Shown here piece by piece: positions 8,874-16,873 of a stretch of 64,000 bases of DNA (positions within the stretch are counted from its first letter, which is position 1; each line of letters opens with the position of its first letter). Source of the DNA: an uncultured Paracoccaceae bacterium. Its GTDB lineage: Bacteria; Pseudomonadota; Alphaproteobacteria; Rhodobacterales; Rhodobacteraceae. The translations under genes and the position numbers were made by a program. The notes beneath the pieces are model-generated. The model was not told the origin of the DNA and did no database searches. It saw only the letters and a program-made list of their open reading frames with translations. Location of the stretch: positions 62,001 to 126,000 of the forward strand of contig CAJJBH010000022.1 of the NCBI GenBank assembly GCA_905182355.1, read 5' to 3'.

Positions 8874-9805
8874 TTAAGATCACCCTCGTCATCTTCATCA
8901 TCAGAAATCTCGTCATCACCCATTTCGTCGTCATCTTCATAAAAACCTTCTTCGCGCAATTTTGTCTCGCGGTCACGGTCAACACGTGCCACCAAAAGGA
9001 TCGAGATTTCATACAAGCCATAAACTGCAACGAACAGGATAACCTGCGTAATAACATCTGGTGGCGTCACAACAGCAGCCAATGTCAAAATACCGACAAC
9101 TGCGTATTTGCGCACACGGCGCAGGCCATCCGCATCGATCAGGCCTGACTTACCCATCAAAGTTAGCAAAACTGGCAGTTGGAAACACAAACCAAAGGCG
9201 ACAATCAACTTAAGTGTAATGTCCAGCGTCTCGTTAACCTTGCCAAGAAAGACAATATCAATGCCAGTTTTAGTGTCGCCTGTAACCAAAGCAGCATCAT
9301 TTGCGCCCGCGGCAACCTGATCCATGAAGCCAGAGAACAGCGATGGAATATCCTGAAACCCAAGGAAAAACCGCATCGCCAGCGGCGTCACGATCAAATG
9401 CGCAAACAAGGCACCAATAATAAACAACAACGGTGATGCGATGATAAACGGCAGAAACGCCGATTTTTCATTGCGGTAAAGACCGGGGGCCACAAAACGC
9501 CAAAGTTGGGTTGCAATAACGGGGAAGCCAAGCGCAAGCCCGCCGACCATTGCGATACGCAACAAGGTAAAAAAGTATTCTTGGGGCGCGGTGTACTGCA
9601 TGACAGGATTGGGATTGCCCAACTCCCGCATGGTTTTTTCGATAGGTAAAAGCAGGAAATCCAGCAGATAGCCCGCAAAAATAAAGCAAAACAACATTGC
9701 GACGACAAAAGCTCCGACAGAGCGAATCAAACGCGTGCGCAACTCAGTAAGGTGTTCAATCAGCGGTGCGCTGCTGTCGTCCATGTCGTCTTCAGCTTGG
9801 CTCAT
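8870..9805 (-). CDS. tatC: Sec-independent protein translocase TatC
   Basis: TatC is the substrate-receptor membrane subunit of the twin-arginine translocase, which exports folded proteins. The 311-residue protein begins with an acidic cytoplasmic N-terminus and [15 protein letters not shown], followed by six predicted membrane segments. A long periplasmic loop inserted near residues 150-180 is usual for alphaproteobacterial TatC. The C-terminal tail of about 30 residues is unusually acidic ([19 protein letters not shown]). The start overlaps the tatB stop by four bases and the stop overlaps the DUF815 start by four bases, so translation is coupled along the operon. Confidence 0.97.
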   Translation of the reverse strand: MSQAEDDMDDSSAPLIEHLTELRTRLIRSVGAFVVAMLFCFIFAGYLLDFLLLPIEKTMRELGNPNPVMQYTAPQEYFFTLLRIAMVGGLALGFPVIATQLWRFVAPGLYRNEKSAFLPFIIASPLLFIIGALFAHLIVTPLAMRFFLGFQDIPSLFSGFMDQVAAGANDAALVTGDTKTGIDIVFLGKVNETLDITLKLIVAFGLCFQLPVLLTLMGKSGLIDADGLRRVRKYAVVGILTLAAVVTPPDVITQVILFVAVYGLYEISILLVARVDRDRETKLREEGFYEDDDEMGDDEISDDEDDEGDLK

Positions 9806-10371
9806 GTTTCACTCTTCGGTGCTTTTTTGGGGGATGCCTTCTTAGGGGCGACGGCTTTTTTGGGTGCCGCTTTTTTGGTCGCTGGTTTTTTAGTGGTCGG
9901 TTTTTTAGTGGCCGGTTTTTCCACTGGCTTCAAAGCGGCCTCGGCTTCATCTGCTTTTGCAAGTGCCGCTGCAGCTTCGTCCGCTTTGCGTGTTGCGGCC
10001 GCACGTGCCGTGGAAGCCTGAATTTTCTTAGCTTGCTCGGCGCGTTTCGCCGCCAACTTGCCAGTCTCGCTATCAGGATCAATGTTCAAACCAGTATTGA
10101 TGTCTTTGGTCGCATCCGCTGCAGCCTCTTTGACGCTGTCAAATGCTGATCCCATTGGATTGGTGGCCGTTTTTAAAGTTTTCGAGATGTCCTTCATCCC
10201 AGATTCATCGACAGCCTTATTCATGGCGAACTGAAATTCACGCGCCATGCCACGGGCCTTGCCGACAAACTGTCCAACATTGCGAAACAGCATCGGCAAG
10301 TCCTTTGGACCAACCACTATTAGGGCGACGATGCCGATCACCAGCATCTCTACCCCGCCCATACCAAACAT
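9802..10371 (-). CDS. tatB: Sec-independent protein translocase TatB
   Basis: TatB forms the substrate-binding complex with TatC. The 189-residue protein has the expected N-terminal membrane helix ([21 protein letters not shown], with the conserved hinge) and an amphipathic helix after it. The rest is a long Ala/Lys-rich extension. Its last 45 or so residues are histone-H1-like, made of KPATK/KKAAPKK repeats, giving a strongly basic tail. It lies 3 bases after tatA and overlaps tatC. Length exceeds that of E. coli TatB (171 residues) mainly through this tail, which is the counterpart of the acidic tail on TatC. Confidence 0.94.
   Translation of the reverse strand: MFGMGGVEMLVIGIVALIVVGPKDLPMLFRNVGQFVGKARGMAREFQFAMNKAVDESGMKDISKTLKTATNPMGSAFDSVKEAAADATKDINTGLNIDPDSETGKLAAKRAEQAKKIQASTARAAATRKADEAAAALAKADEAEAALKPVEKPATKKPTTKKPATKKAAPKKAVAPKKASPKKAPKSET
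9884..9913 (-). repeat. 15-bp tandem repeat inside tatB
   Basis: Two adjacent 15-base units (9884-9898 and 9899-9913) read ggttttttagtggtc and ggttttttagtggcc on the plus strand, followed by a partial third unit. In the gene they encode the pentapeptides KPTTK and KPATK. Each contains an A6 run (AAAAAA) on the coding strand. The unit is a whole number of codons, so gain or loss of a copy keeps the frame, whereas slippage within an A6 run would not. Confidence 0.75.
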
Positions 10372-10374
10372 GGC

Positions 10375-10605
10375 TTAAACCTTGTCTGTTTTGTCAGCTT
10401 CTGGTGTCACGTCTTTTGCAACGACAACTTCAGCGTCTGCATCTGCTTCATCGTCTTCCAGTTCTTTTGTGCCTTCAGAGATGCCTTTTTTGAAAGATGT
10501 GATGCCTTTTCCGACTTCACCCATCAGCGAGCTGATTTTACCACGCCCAAACAGCACCAGTACAACAACAGCGATTAGCAATACTTGCCAAGGTCCTAAT
10601 GACAT
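10375..10605 (-). CDS. tatA: Sec-independent protein translocase TatA
   Basis: TatA is the pore-forming subunit of the twin-arginine translocase. The 76-residue protein has an N-terminal membrane helix (PWQVLLIAVVVLVLFGRGKI), the conserved FGRGK hinge and an amphipathic helix (SLMGEVGKGITSFKKG), then a short acidic tail. A GGAG site precedes the ATG. It is the first gene of tatA-tatB-tatC-DUF815. The 220-base region upstream separates it from a divergent regulator and should hold the promoters of both, together with the 19-bp palindrome at 10750-10793. Confidence 0.96.
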   Translation of the reverse strand: MSLGPWQVLLIAVVVLVLFGRGKISSLMGEVGKGITSFKKGISEGTKELEDDEADADAEVVVAKDVTPEADKTDKV

Positions 10606-10749
10606 ATTATGTCTCCTACTTTTATGTCTTGCACGCCAAACGACATGCCCAAATGTTCACTAACTTTATTAAAGGGGCCATCAGGTCAGGGAAAGTAATA
10701 ATAGCGTTAAGTGCGTAGTTCTAGCCAAAAATCTGTATGGATATTTTGG

Positions 10750-10793
10750 ACACCAAGAACAACTGACAGGTTTATGTCAGTTGTTCTTGGTGT
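10750..10793. promoter_or_regulatory. 19-bp perfect palindrome between tatA and a WYL regulator
   Basis: The left arm acaccaagaacaactgaca (10750-10768) and right arm tgtcagttgttcttggtgt (10775-10793) are exact reverse complements around the 6-base loop ggttta. The site is 33 bases before the WYL regulator start and about 145 bases upstream of the tatA start. It is not followed by a T-run. Perfect dyads of this length next to a divergently read regulator are often operators. It could also be an RNA stem-loop in the leader of the regulator gene. No binding consensus that I know applies. Confidence 0.75.
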
Positions 10794-10825
10794 TAAGTGT
10801 TTGAGCAAAGTTCCAAGGAAATTCC

Positions 10826-11494
10826 ATGACAAGATCTGATCGATTGTTCAATATTATGCAAATGCTACGCAGTGGCGCACTGCACCGCGCGCAGGATATT
10901 GCCCAACGGATGAATGTATCCGTGCGTACCATTTACCGTGATATTGATTGTTTGGTGGCCTCAGGCGTTCCAATCGAAGGATCACGCGGCATTGGCTACC
11001 ACGCCCTTGATGTTATCACCCTTCCCCCAATTACTTTGTCCCAATCAGAGTTAGAGGTCTTGAACCTTGGCCTGGCAATTGTTGTTGAAGCAACTGATCC
11101 GACGCTACGTGCTGCCGCTGAAAGCTTGGCCGCGAAAATTGAGAGCGCCCTGCCAGAACGCAGTGTCGATACTGCAGATGCGTGGAAATTTGCGCGCTCT
11201 CCTTTTTCAGATGCCGCGCGTGGGTTTTCCTTTGTGCCGCTGATCCGCGCCGCGATAAAAGCGAAACAGAAACTGCAAATTACCTATAATTCAAAAGGTG
11301 ACAGGATCACTTCACGTGCCGTTCGCCCCTTACAAATGGAATACTGGGGGCGCGTTTGGACACTAACGGCATGGTGTGAAGCCCGTGCGGCTTTTCGTGT
11401 ATTTCGCGTTGATCTTATTCAAAACGCTGAAGCGCGGCCTGAAATGTTCGTCGACGAAGTTGGAAAACGTTTAAGCGACCACTTAAGCCTTTAG
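10826..11494 (+). CDS. YafY-type transcriptional regulator (HTH_11 plus WYL)
   Basis: The 222-residue protein has an N-terminal winged helix-turn-helix (residues about 5-60, with VSVRTIYRDIDCLVASGVPI as the recognition part). A WYL-type sensor domain covers the C-terminal half (ITYNSKGDR, RPLQMEYWGRVWTLTAWCE). WYL domains bind ligands, often nucleotides or nucleic acids, and control DNA binding. The gene is divergent from the tat operon and begins 33 bases after the 19-bp palindrome, a good candidate for autoregulation. Its last 12 bases overlap the 3' end of the convergent Lin0512-family gene. The regulon is unknown. Confidence 0.9.
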   Translation: MTRSDRLFNIMQMLRSGALHRAQDIAQRMNVSVRTIYRDIDCLVASGVPIEGSRGIGYHALDVITLPPITLSQSELEVLNLGLAIVVEATDPTLRAAAESLAAKIESALPERSVDTADAWKFARSPFSDAARGFSFVPLIRAAIKAKQKLQITYNSKGDRITSRAVRPLQMEYWGRVWTLTAWCEARAAFRVFRVDLIQNAEARPEMFVDEVGKRLSDHLSL

Positions 11495-11866
11495 CTTCCA
11501 GTCTGTTTGCACAGGCAAGAACGCCTCGACAGACGCTTGCGCGATCACAATTGTGTCGGAACCGTTTTCAGATACCACGTTAAGGCCACCAAACACTGCC
11601 GTCACGTCCGCCCGGCCACGGGGCAGCTTTGCTATAAGTGACGTAACATCTACCTGATCCGGATCTTGAACTGCGACAGTCACCTGCACGCGCATCGCAT
11701 CATGCGAAAGCTTAAGCGCCCCAAACAACGGCAAGGATGAATGGCGAAATGCGTCTTCGATCGCACGGGCGCAAGCCTTGGTATAATCCATTCCATGCAG
11801 GTCGTTGCCCATGCCCATCTCGATTATTACACGCTGCTCTTGAGGTGATGTATCAGTCATTGGCAC
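11483..11866 (-). CDS. Lin0512 family protein, copy 1
   Basis: This 127-residue protein matches the Lin0512 family of uncharacterised bacterial proteins. The conserved segment is MGMGNDLHGMDYTKACARAI followed by the HSSLP motif. The family has no established activity. Its start overlaps the end of the neighbouring paralogue by 14 bases, so the two are probably translated together; ATG 11860 is an alternative start. This copy keeps DLHG and HSSLP, which the upstream copy has lost. Its 3' end overlaps the convergent WYL regulator gene by 12 bases. Confidence 0.82.
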   Translation of the reverse strand: MPMTDTSPQEQRVIIEMGMGNDLHGMDYTKACARAIEDAFRHSSLPLFGALKLSHDAMRVQVTVAVQDPDQVDVTSLIAKLPRGRADVTAVFGGLNVVSENGSDTIVIAQASVEAFLPVQTDWKLKA

Positions 11867-12200
11867 GCTCCATATCGAAAGCGACAGACAGGGCTACATT
11901 TGCCATAATTGTGGGATTTCCTGTGCCTTCAGGGCGTGGAATGTCCAAGCCACCTTTGTGCACTTTGAACGTTGTATCACCATATGGAAACACCTCGGCC
12001 ACAGCCTTTACATCAATTTCCTCAGGTTTTTGCACTGCAATTTCGACAGTAATCTTCATAGCGTCCTTAGGAAAACCAAACAGCTCTGCCAGATTGATAG
12101 AATTGTGCCAAAGCGCGTCTTGAACCGCCCGCTTTGCTGCTTGAGTGTAATCGCCACGGCGCAGCGAGGTCCCCATACCAAATTCCGTCAAAAGTCGCAT
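11853..12200 (-). CDS. Lin0512 family protein, copy 2
   Basis: This 115-residue paralogue of the next gene aligns from FGMGTSLRRGDYTQAAKRAV through ALWHNSINL. It differs at positions conserved in the other copy: DLHGMDYTK becomes SLRRGDYTQ, and HSSLP becomes HNSIN. I chose ATG 12200, which overlaps the stop codon of the ABC ATPase by one base (TAATG), over an in-frame start at 12233 that lies inside the ATPase gene. The tight order ATPase, copy 2, copy 1 suggests one functional unit, perhaps a hetero-oligomer; the function itself is unknown. Confidence 0.82.
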   Translation of the reverse strand: MRLLTEFGMGTSLRRGDYTQAAKRAVQDALWHNSINLAELFGFPKDAMKITVEIAVQKPEEIDVKAVAEVFPYGDTTFKVHKGGLDIPRPEGTGNPTIMANVALSVAFDMERAND

Positions 12201-13306
12201 TACACATTCCCTTCCGCTTGAAATACAAAACATCTGTCACGCCGTACAGTCAGCCACATAACTGTGCCGTTCTTTGGTAGGAATACGTTGGGTACAGTGC
12301 CCTTCATCGTAGAACCATCATGATCCAGTCGAAACTCAACCAAGCTTTCATTGCCCATAAACCGTGCACGTTCAACCACGGCGCGGGCGGGCGTACCATC
12401 AACCGCAGTTGATTTTGGCCCCTCGCCTGCGCGGTCAAAGTCGATGCGCAAATGTTGGGGGCGAAACACGATATCAACTTCGGTGCCATCTGGCATACCC
12501 GGAGCCAAGAAGCGACCAAACGGGGTCATGGCCAATGCACCCTCCACCTTGGCCGTGAGTGTGTTGGCGTCACTGAAAAAGGCGACAGCAGAGCGATCTA
12601 ATGGGCGCGTATAAACGTTATAGGCCGCGCCTTGTTGGACGATTTTACCAGCCCGCATCAAAGCAATTTCGTCAGCCATGCGCATGGCTTCGTAGGGTTC
12701 GTGCGTCACCAAAAGGACGGCGGTGTCTTCTTCTTTCAGGATACTTAAGGTTTCATCACGGATGCCGTCACGCAGCCGGTTGTCTAAGCCTGAAAACGGT
12801 TCATCCATCAACATGATGCGCGGTTTTGGGGCCAAGGCACGGGCAAGCGCCACGCGCTGTTGTTCACCACCCGAAAGCTGATGAGGATACCCATCAATGA
12901 ACTCGCCTAAATCGACGCGGGCCAACAACTCTTCAACGCGCGCACGTTTCTCAGCCTTGGTCCCCTTAAGTCCATAAGCGACGTTGTCAGCAACGCTAAG
13001 GTGTGGAAACAACGCAAAATCTTGAAACATTAATCCAATCTCACGCCTTTCTGGCGGGACACGGAAAACCGTGTCACAAATCAAGTTGCCATCCACGTAA
13101 ATTTCACCGCTGTCTTGCATCTCGACCCCTGCAATCATGCGAAGAGTTGTGGACTTACCGCACCCAGATGGCCCTAAAAGACAAGTCACCTGTCCTGGCA
13201 TGATCTTGAGCGACACATCATCCACCACCGCCCGCCCATCAAAGCTGCGGCGCAGGTTGCGGATTTCAAGCCGTGGGGTTTGGTCTGTGGGGTTACTCAA
13301 CGCCAT
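12200..13306 (-). CDS. ABC transporter ATP-binding protein (iron/polyamine importer type)
   Basis: The 368-residue ATPase has Walker A GPSGCGKST at 45-53, Q-loop MFQDFALFPHL, signature LSGGEQQRVALARAL and Walker B RIMLMDEPFSGLD. A C-terminal TOBE-like region follows, as in FbpC/PotA-type import ATPases. No permease or binding-protein gene adjoins it: a sodium:solute symporter lies upstream and two Lin0512 genes downstream. Possible explanations are that it serves a permease encoded elsewhere or has a role specific to this locus. The start is 40 bases after the symporter stop, consistent with one transcript. The substrate cannot be deduced. Confidence 0.9.
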   Translation of the reverse strand: MALSNPTDQTPRLEIRNLRRSFDGRAVVDDVSLKIMPGQVTCLLGPSGCGKSTTLRMIAGVEMQDSGEIYVDGNLICDTVFRVPPERREIGLMFQDFALFPHLSVADNVAYGLKGTKAEKRARVEELLARVDLGEFIDGYPHQLSGGEQQRVALARALAPKPRIMLMDEPFSGLDNRLRDGIRDETLSILKEEDTAVLLVTHEPYEAMRMADEIALMRAGKIVQQGAAYNVYTRPLDRSAVAFFSDANTLTAKVEGALAMTPFGRFLAPGMPDGTEVDIVFRPQHLRIDFDRAGEGPKSTAVDGTPARAVVERARFMGNESLVEFRLDHDGSTMKGTVPNVFLPKNGTVMWLTVRRDRCFVFQAEGNV

Positions 13307-13346
13307 GGCCTTTATTTTCCGATTAAAAGAGTCGGATTAGCAACTA

Positions 13347-14705
13347 TCAGCCCTTCCGCGCCCCCGCAAGCACTGTGGCAAAGCCAGTGACCAAAACAAT
13401 CATACAAATAACCAACAGTTGTTCGTATTTGTGGCCTGCCGGCAGGATCGCAGCAAAGCTGGGCCATGCCCTTCCAAAATAGACCAAAGCCCCGAAAATG
13501 GCTGCCGTAAACGCAACCATGTAGGACCACAATGCAACTTGGCGGCCCATAACAAGGCCCACAATCAACACCGGCGACAGAAACATAGATGCCGTCCCAG
13601 ATACTGCGACCGCATCGAACAACGTCTTGTTGCCCCACAAAGTCAGCGCGCCCCCCGCCAGCATAAAGATCACCATTACAGCACGACCTCCATTCAAGGT
13701 ACGTGGTGCAAGGCGCAGCTCCTCCACAACCAAACGAGACGCTGATGCTAAGGCTGAATCCAGTGTGCTAAGGGCGGATACCAACAATGACACCATCAAC
13801 AAGATAAACACCCACGCAGGGAACATCTGCCCCCATGTGCCGATCAATTGCCCTTCGTATTCCGCCCCTGTCAGGCTAGCTTGGATGCCAAAGAACCCAA
13901 ATCCTATGATGCACAGCGTCGATATCCAAAATGCATGCAGGAAAGAGCGGCGAGTGGTGTCTTTATCCGCAATAAAACCACGGTCCATCATCACTGGATC
14001 ATGTGCGGGGTATGAGAACACTTGAAGCGCGGCGACGGCCAGCAGAATCCAACCGTTGTAGGTGCCAGAAACACCAGGCGCGGTTAGGATTGCACCAAAA
14101 TTAAAGCTATGGCTAAGGATCAGCGCAATAAATGCTGCGCCAAAAGCCAGCAAGAACAGTAGCATTTGAACAACATCAGTGCGCAGTGCGGCGCTTAAAC
14201 CGCCCCAAGCAGAATAACCAAGCCCCAACACAGCAACAACCAAAATAGCAGGCGTACCCGATCCCCCCAGAACAGCCGCTGCGATAAGGCCAACAACCAA
14301 CAAATTGGCAAACACTTCAGACAAAAGACGCAACCCTATAACGATATTGTAAGATGTGGTGCCAACGCTGCCGAACCGCGCGCCCAACCAATCTTGAACC
14401 GAGGTCGCACCAGCTTCGCGCAAACGCGAAACGATAAAGCCACCACTTAGGAAAGATGCGTAATACGCAGCATAAGCCAATGTACCAGCTATCCCATAAT
14501 AATAACCAAGGATTGCCGCGTTCATCAGGCTGCGCGCAAATATCCATGTCGTGACCTGACTTAGAACAAGCACCCAAAGGGTCGGCGCGGTACCGCCTTC
14601 AGACATTCCACCAAAAAATCCATTCACAGTTGCTCGGCGCGGGGCCGCAATCAGGCTAAGAATAACAATAATGGCGAAGATTGCGATTAGGGCTGTGGCT
14701 GTCAT
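13347..14705 (-). CDS. Sodium:solute symporter family protein
   Basis: The 452-residue protein has about 13 hydrophobic segments and resembles the SSS family that includes PutP and related Na+-coupled carriers. The supporting segments are VLSQVTTWIFARSLMNAA, the SVQDWLGARFG stretch after the third helix, and SALSTLDSALASASRL, which corresponds to the Na2-site region. The substrate is not evident. It is the first gene of a minus-strand set continuing into the ABC ATPase and Lin0512 genes. The 113 bases upstream, before the AlkC-like gene, contain no obvious terminator. Confidence 0.85.
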   Translation of the reverse strand: MTATALIAIFAIIVILSLIAAPRRATVNGFFGGMSEGGTAPTLWVLVLSQVTTWIFARSLMNAAILGYYYGIAGTLAYAAYYASFLSGGFIVSRLREAGATSVQDWLGARFGSVGTTSYNIVIGLRLLSEVFANLLVVGLIAAAVLGGSGTPAILVVAVLGLGYSAWGGLSAALRTDVVQMLLFLLAFGAAFIALILSHSFNFGAILTAPGVSGTYNGWILLAVAALQVFSYPAHDPVMMDRGFIADKDTTRRSFLHAFWISTLCIIGFGFFGIQASLTGAEYEGQLIGTWGQMFPAWVFILLMVSLLVSALSTLDSALASASRLVVEELRLAPRTLNGGRAVMVIFMLAGGALTLWGNKTLFDAVAVSGTASMFLSPVLIVGLVMGRQVALWSYMVAFTAAIFGALVYFGRAWPSFAAILPAGHKYEQLLVICMIVLVTGFATVLAGARKG

Positions 14706-14818
14706 TTCGTCCTCGGATTTATCGTTTTGGGCGCTATGACAGCCTTACCCAATTAGTGCCACTACAGACGACGGTCACACACATGTGATATCAAATTGGT
14801 CCCAATCTTTTGGATCGG

Positions 14819-15949
14819 TTACGCTGTTAATTCAAAGTTCAGAACAGTATGGTCCATACCGTTCACTTGAATTGTGATGCGATGTGGGCCTTCATAAAGT
14901 GTGAAGGTGCTGGCCCCGGCTTTCAACTTGTGTGATTTTTTCAAGGTGAGTGGTGCGCCAAAGCATACCTTACCTTGCTTTAACTTGAATACCTTCTCAG
15001 CACGCTTTCCATCTGCACGTGCGAAATCTATCCGGTAATCGACCAAAACAGGGCAATCAGTTTGTGATGTAATCTCGATTTCGAATGAAACTGCATCGCC
15101 CATCGCCACGACGGGCGTAAGTATTTCAGCGGAAACCTGAACAGGTGCATCAGCGCGAAACCCAAGCAAATCCAACGCCCCCACATGACCTTGTTTGACC
15201 AATGTGCGCAGACTGTGGCGGGTCATCCAATCCAATTCTTTTGCTGATTGCTTGCCTGCTATTGACCAATCCTGAAGTAATGCAACAACGCGATCAGCGT
15301 CAATTTTAGCAATATCATTTAGGTGGTTAGCAACAGAACGGGTGACGTACCGCGTCTGATCGCCTTGCAATCCATTCAGCAATGGCACTGTTTGTTCTTG
15401 TGTCAAAGTGACAGATTTCGCCCAAGGTAATCTGGGCCGTGTGCCTTCACTGACCAAACGACGCACATGATAATTTTCGTCCTTGCTCCATTCTGCCAAC
15501 CGCGCCAATGTTTCCTCAGGCCACCGGTTCAAAAATGGTCTGATATAAAACTCCATCGAAAACCGCTGTGTCGCGACAAATATCAGGTCCAAGGCCCGTT
15601 CACAGTGATTTTCAAGCCCATGCCTTACCGCCAAAATCCCTGGGATGGCATGAATAAAGTGACCAAAATCATCATCCGTCAACGCAGGATCAAGGCGGGA
15701 CGGCATCGCGGCTTCTAGCTGTTCCGCCAGTGTTGGAAAATCAGACGACAGTTGACTTTCCACACAATCAGCCATCCATTCTAGCCGCTGCATTAGCTCA
15801 CGAACAGCGAAGCCACTTAAGGCTTCGCTCTCGAATTTTGCAGCATCAAATGACGGGATTTCAGCAGCATACTCTTGCGCCAATTGCCCAACCGTCTGCG
15901 CGTTAAACATATGGTCTTTGAGCGAGAAACGTTCATGTACACTTGCCAT
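14819..15949 (-). CDS. alkC: AlkC-like 3-methyladenine DNA glycosylase with C-terminal Ig-like domain
   Basis: The N-terminal 260 residues match the HEAT-like AlkC group of alkylpurine DNA glycosylases: FSLKDHMFNAQTVGQLA at the start and DENYHVRRLVSEGTRPRLPW in the middle, the latter typical of AlkC/AlkD. The last 110 residues are beta-rich and look Ig-like, as described for some AlkC proteins. AlkC excises 3-methyladenine or 3-methylcytosine without base flipping. I chose ATG 15949, one base after the SDR stop, giving 376 residues; the frame extends to 15979 inside the SDR gene. A second HEAT-type alkylation-repair gene lies at 60.8 kb. Confidence 0.85.
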   Translation of the reverse strand: MASVHERFSLKDHMFNAQTVGQLAQEYAAEIPSFDAAKFESEALSGFAVRELMQRLEWMADCVESQLSSDFPTLAEQLEAAMPSRLDPALTDDDFGHFIHAIPGILAVRHGLENHCERALDLIFVATQRFSMEFYIRPFLNRWPEETLARLAEWSKDENYHVRRLVSEGTRPRLPWAKSVTLTQEQTVPLLNGLQGDQTRYVTRSVANHLNDIAKIDADRVVALLQDWSIAGKQSAKELDWMTRHSLRTLVKQGHVGALDLLGFRADAPVQVSAEILTPVVAMGDAVSFEIEITSQTDCPVLVDYRIDFARADGKRAEKVFKLKQGKVCFGAPLTLKKSHKLKAGASTFTLYEGPHRITIQVNGMDHTVLNFELTA

Positions 15950-15950
15950 T

Positions 15951-16730
15951 TCACAGGGTCGCGTTTGTACTGCCACCATCCATCAGTAGGTTTTGGCCCA
16001 CTATGAAGCCTGCATGTTGGCTGCACAAAAATGCACAAGCTGCGCCAAATTCGGCGGCTGATCCATAACGGCCAGCGGGAATAGACGCTGCACGTTCTGC
16101 ACGGGCTTCTTCCATCGTGATCCCACGCGCGTTGATAACACCAGTGTCCAACGCAAAAGCACGGTCTGTGTCATGAATACCCGGCAAAAGGTTGTTTATC
16201 GTAACACCGTGCCCCGCAACCTGACGCGAAGTGCCCGCAACATAGCCAGTCAATCCAGCGCGTGCAGAATTGGACAGGCCAAGCACAGCAATTGGTGCTT
16301 TCACGGACTGAGATGTAATGTTGACCACACGACCCCAGCCACGATCCATCATTGCGGGAAGCAAGGCTTTCATCAACATAATTGGGGCCAACATGTTAGC
16401 ATCAAGTGCTTTGATGAAGTCATCGCGATCCCAATCGGACCACATACCCGGAGGTGGACCACCTGCGTTTGTTACAAGGATATCAACTCCTTGAGCAACT
16501 TTAAGAACAGCTTCTTGCCCATCAGCACTCGCAATGTCGGCAGCAATTGTAACAACCTCGACACCATACTCTGCACGGATTGCTGCAGCGGAAGCTTCTA
16601 AGGCTTCGGACCCACGTGCGTTCATCACAAGGTTCACCCCTGCCGCGGCCAGTTGTTGGGCGCAACCCAGCCCCAAACCCTTGGATGATGCGCAAACCAG
16701 TGCGCGTTTAGCCGAAATACCCAAATCCAT
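15951..16730 (-). CDS. SDR family oxidoreductase with non-standard catalytic residues
   Basis: The 259-residue protein has the glycine motif CASSKGLGLG, the NAG motif (LVTNAGGPPPG) and a C-terminal LLMDGGSTNATL, all typical of FabG-like SDRs. In the active-site helix the classical YxxxK reads SNSAR, so Tyr is replaced by Ser and Lys by Arg. The preceding catalytic Ser (NITSQSVKAP) is kept. This belongs to a recognisable divergent SDR branch, so the change is probably not a sequencing error. Substrate unknown. The AlkC-like gene begins one base after its stop. Confidence 0.85.
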   Translation of the reverse strand: MDLGISAKRALVCASSKGLGLGCAQQLAAAGVNLVMNARGSEALEASAAAIRAEYGVEVVTIAADIASADGQEAVLKVAQGVDILVTNAGGPPPGMWSDWDRDDFIKALDANMLAPIMLMKALLPAMMDRGWGRVVNITSQSVKAPIAVLGLSNSARAGLTGYVAGTSRQVAGHGVTINNLLPGIHDTDRAFALDTGVINARGITMEEARAERAASIPAGRYGSAAEFGAACAFLCSQHAGFIVGQNLLMDGGSTNATL

Positions 16731-16873
16731 GACAGTTCCTCCAAAAGTTGATTTGGCATAGCACTAGCATTGCCAATCAACTAAGTGCCAGTAAAAGAAC
16801 GGATGATTGACGCGAAGCCGCCACACTTCTAGATTAGTTTTTCTTATATCGTAACCATTGGATCGGTAGCTTT

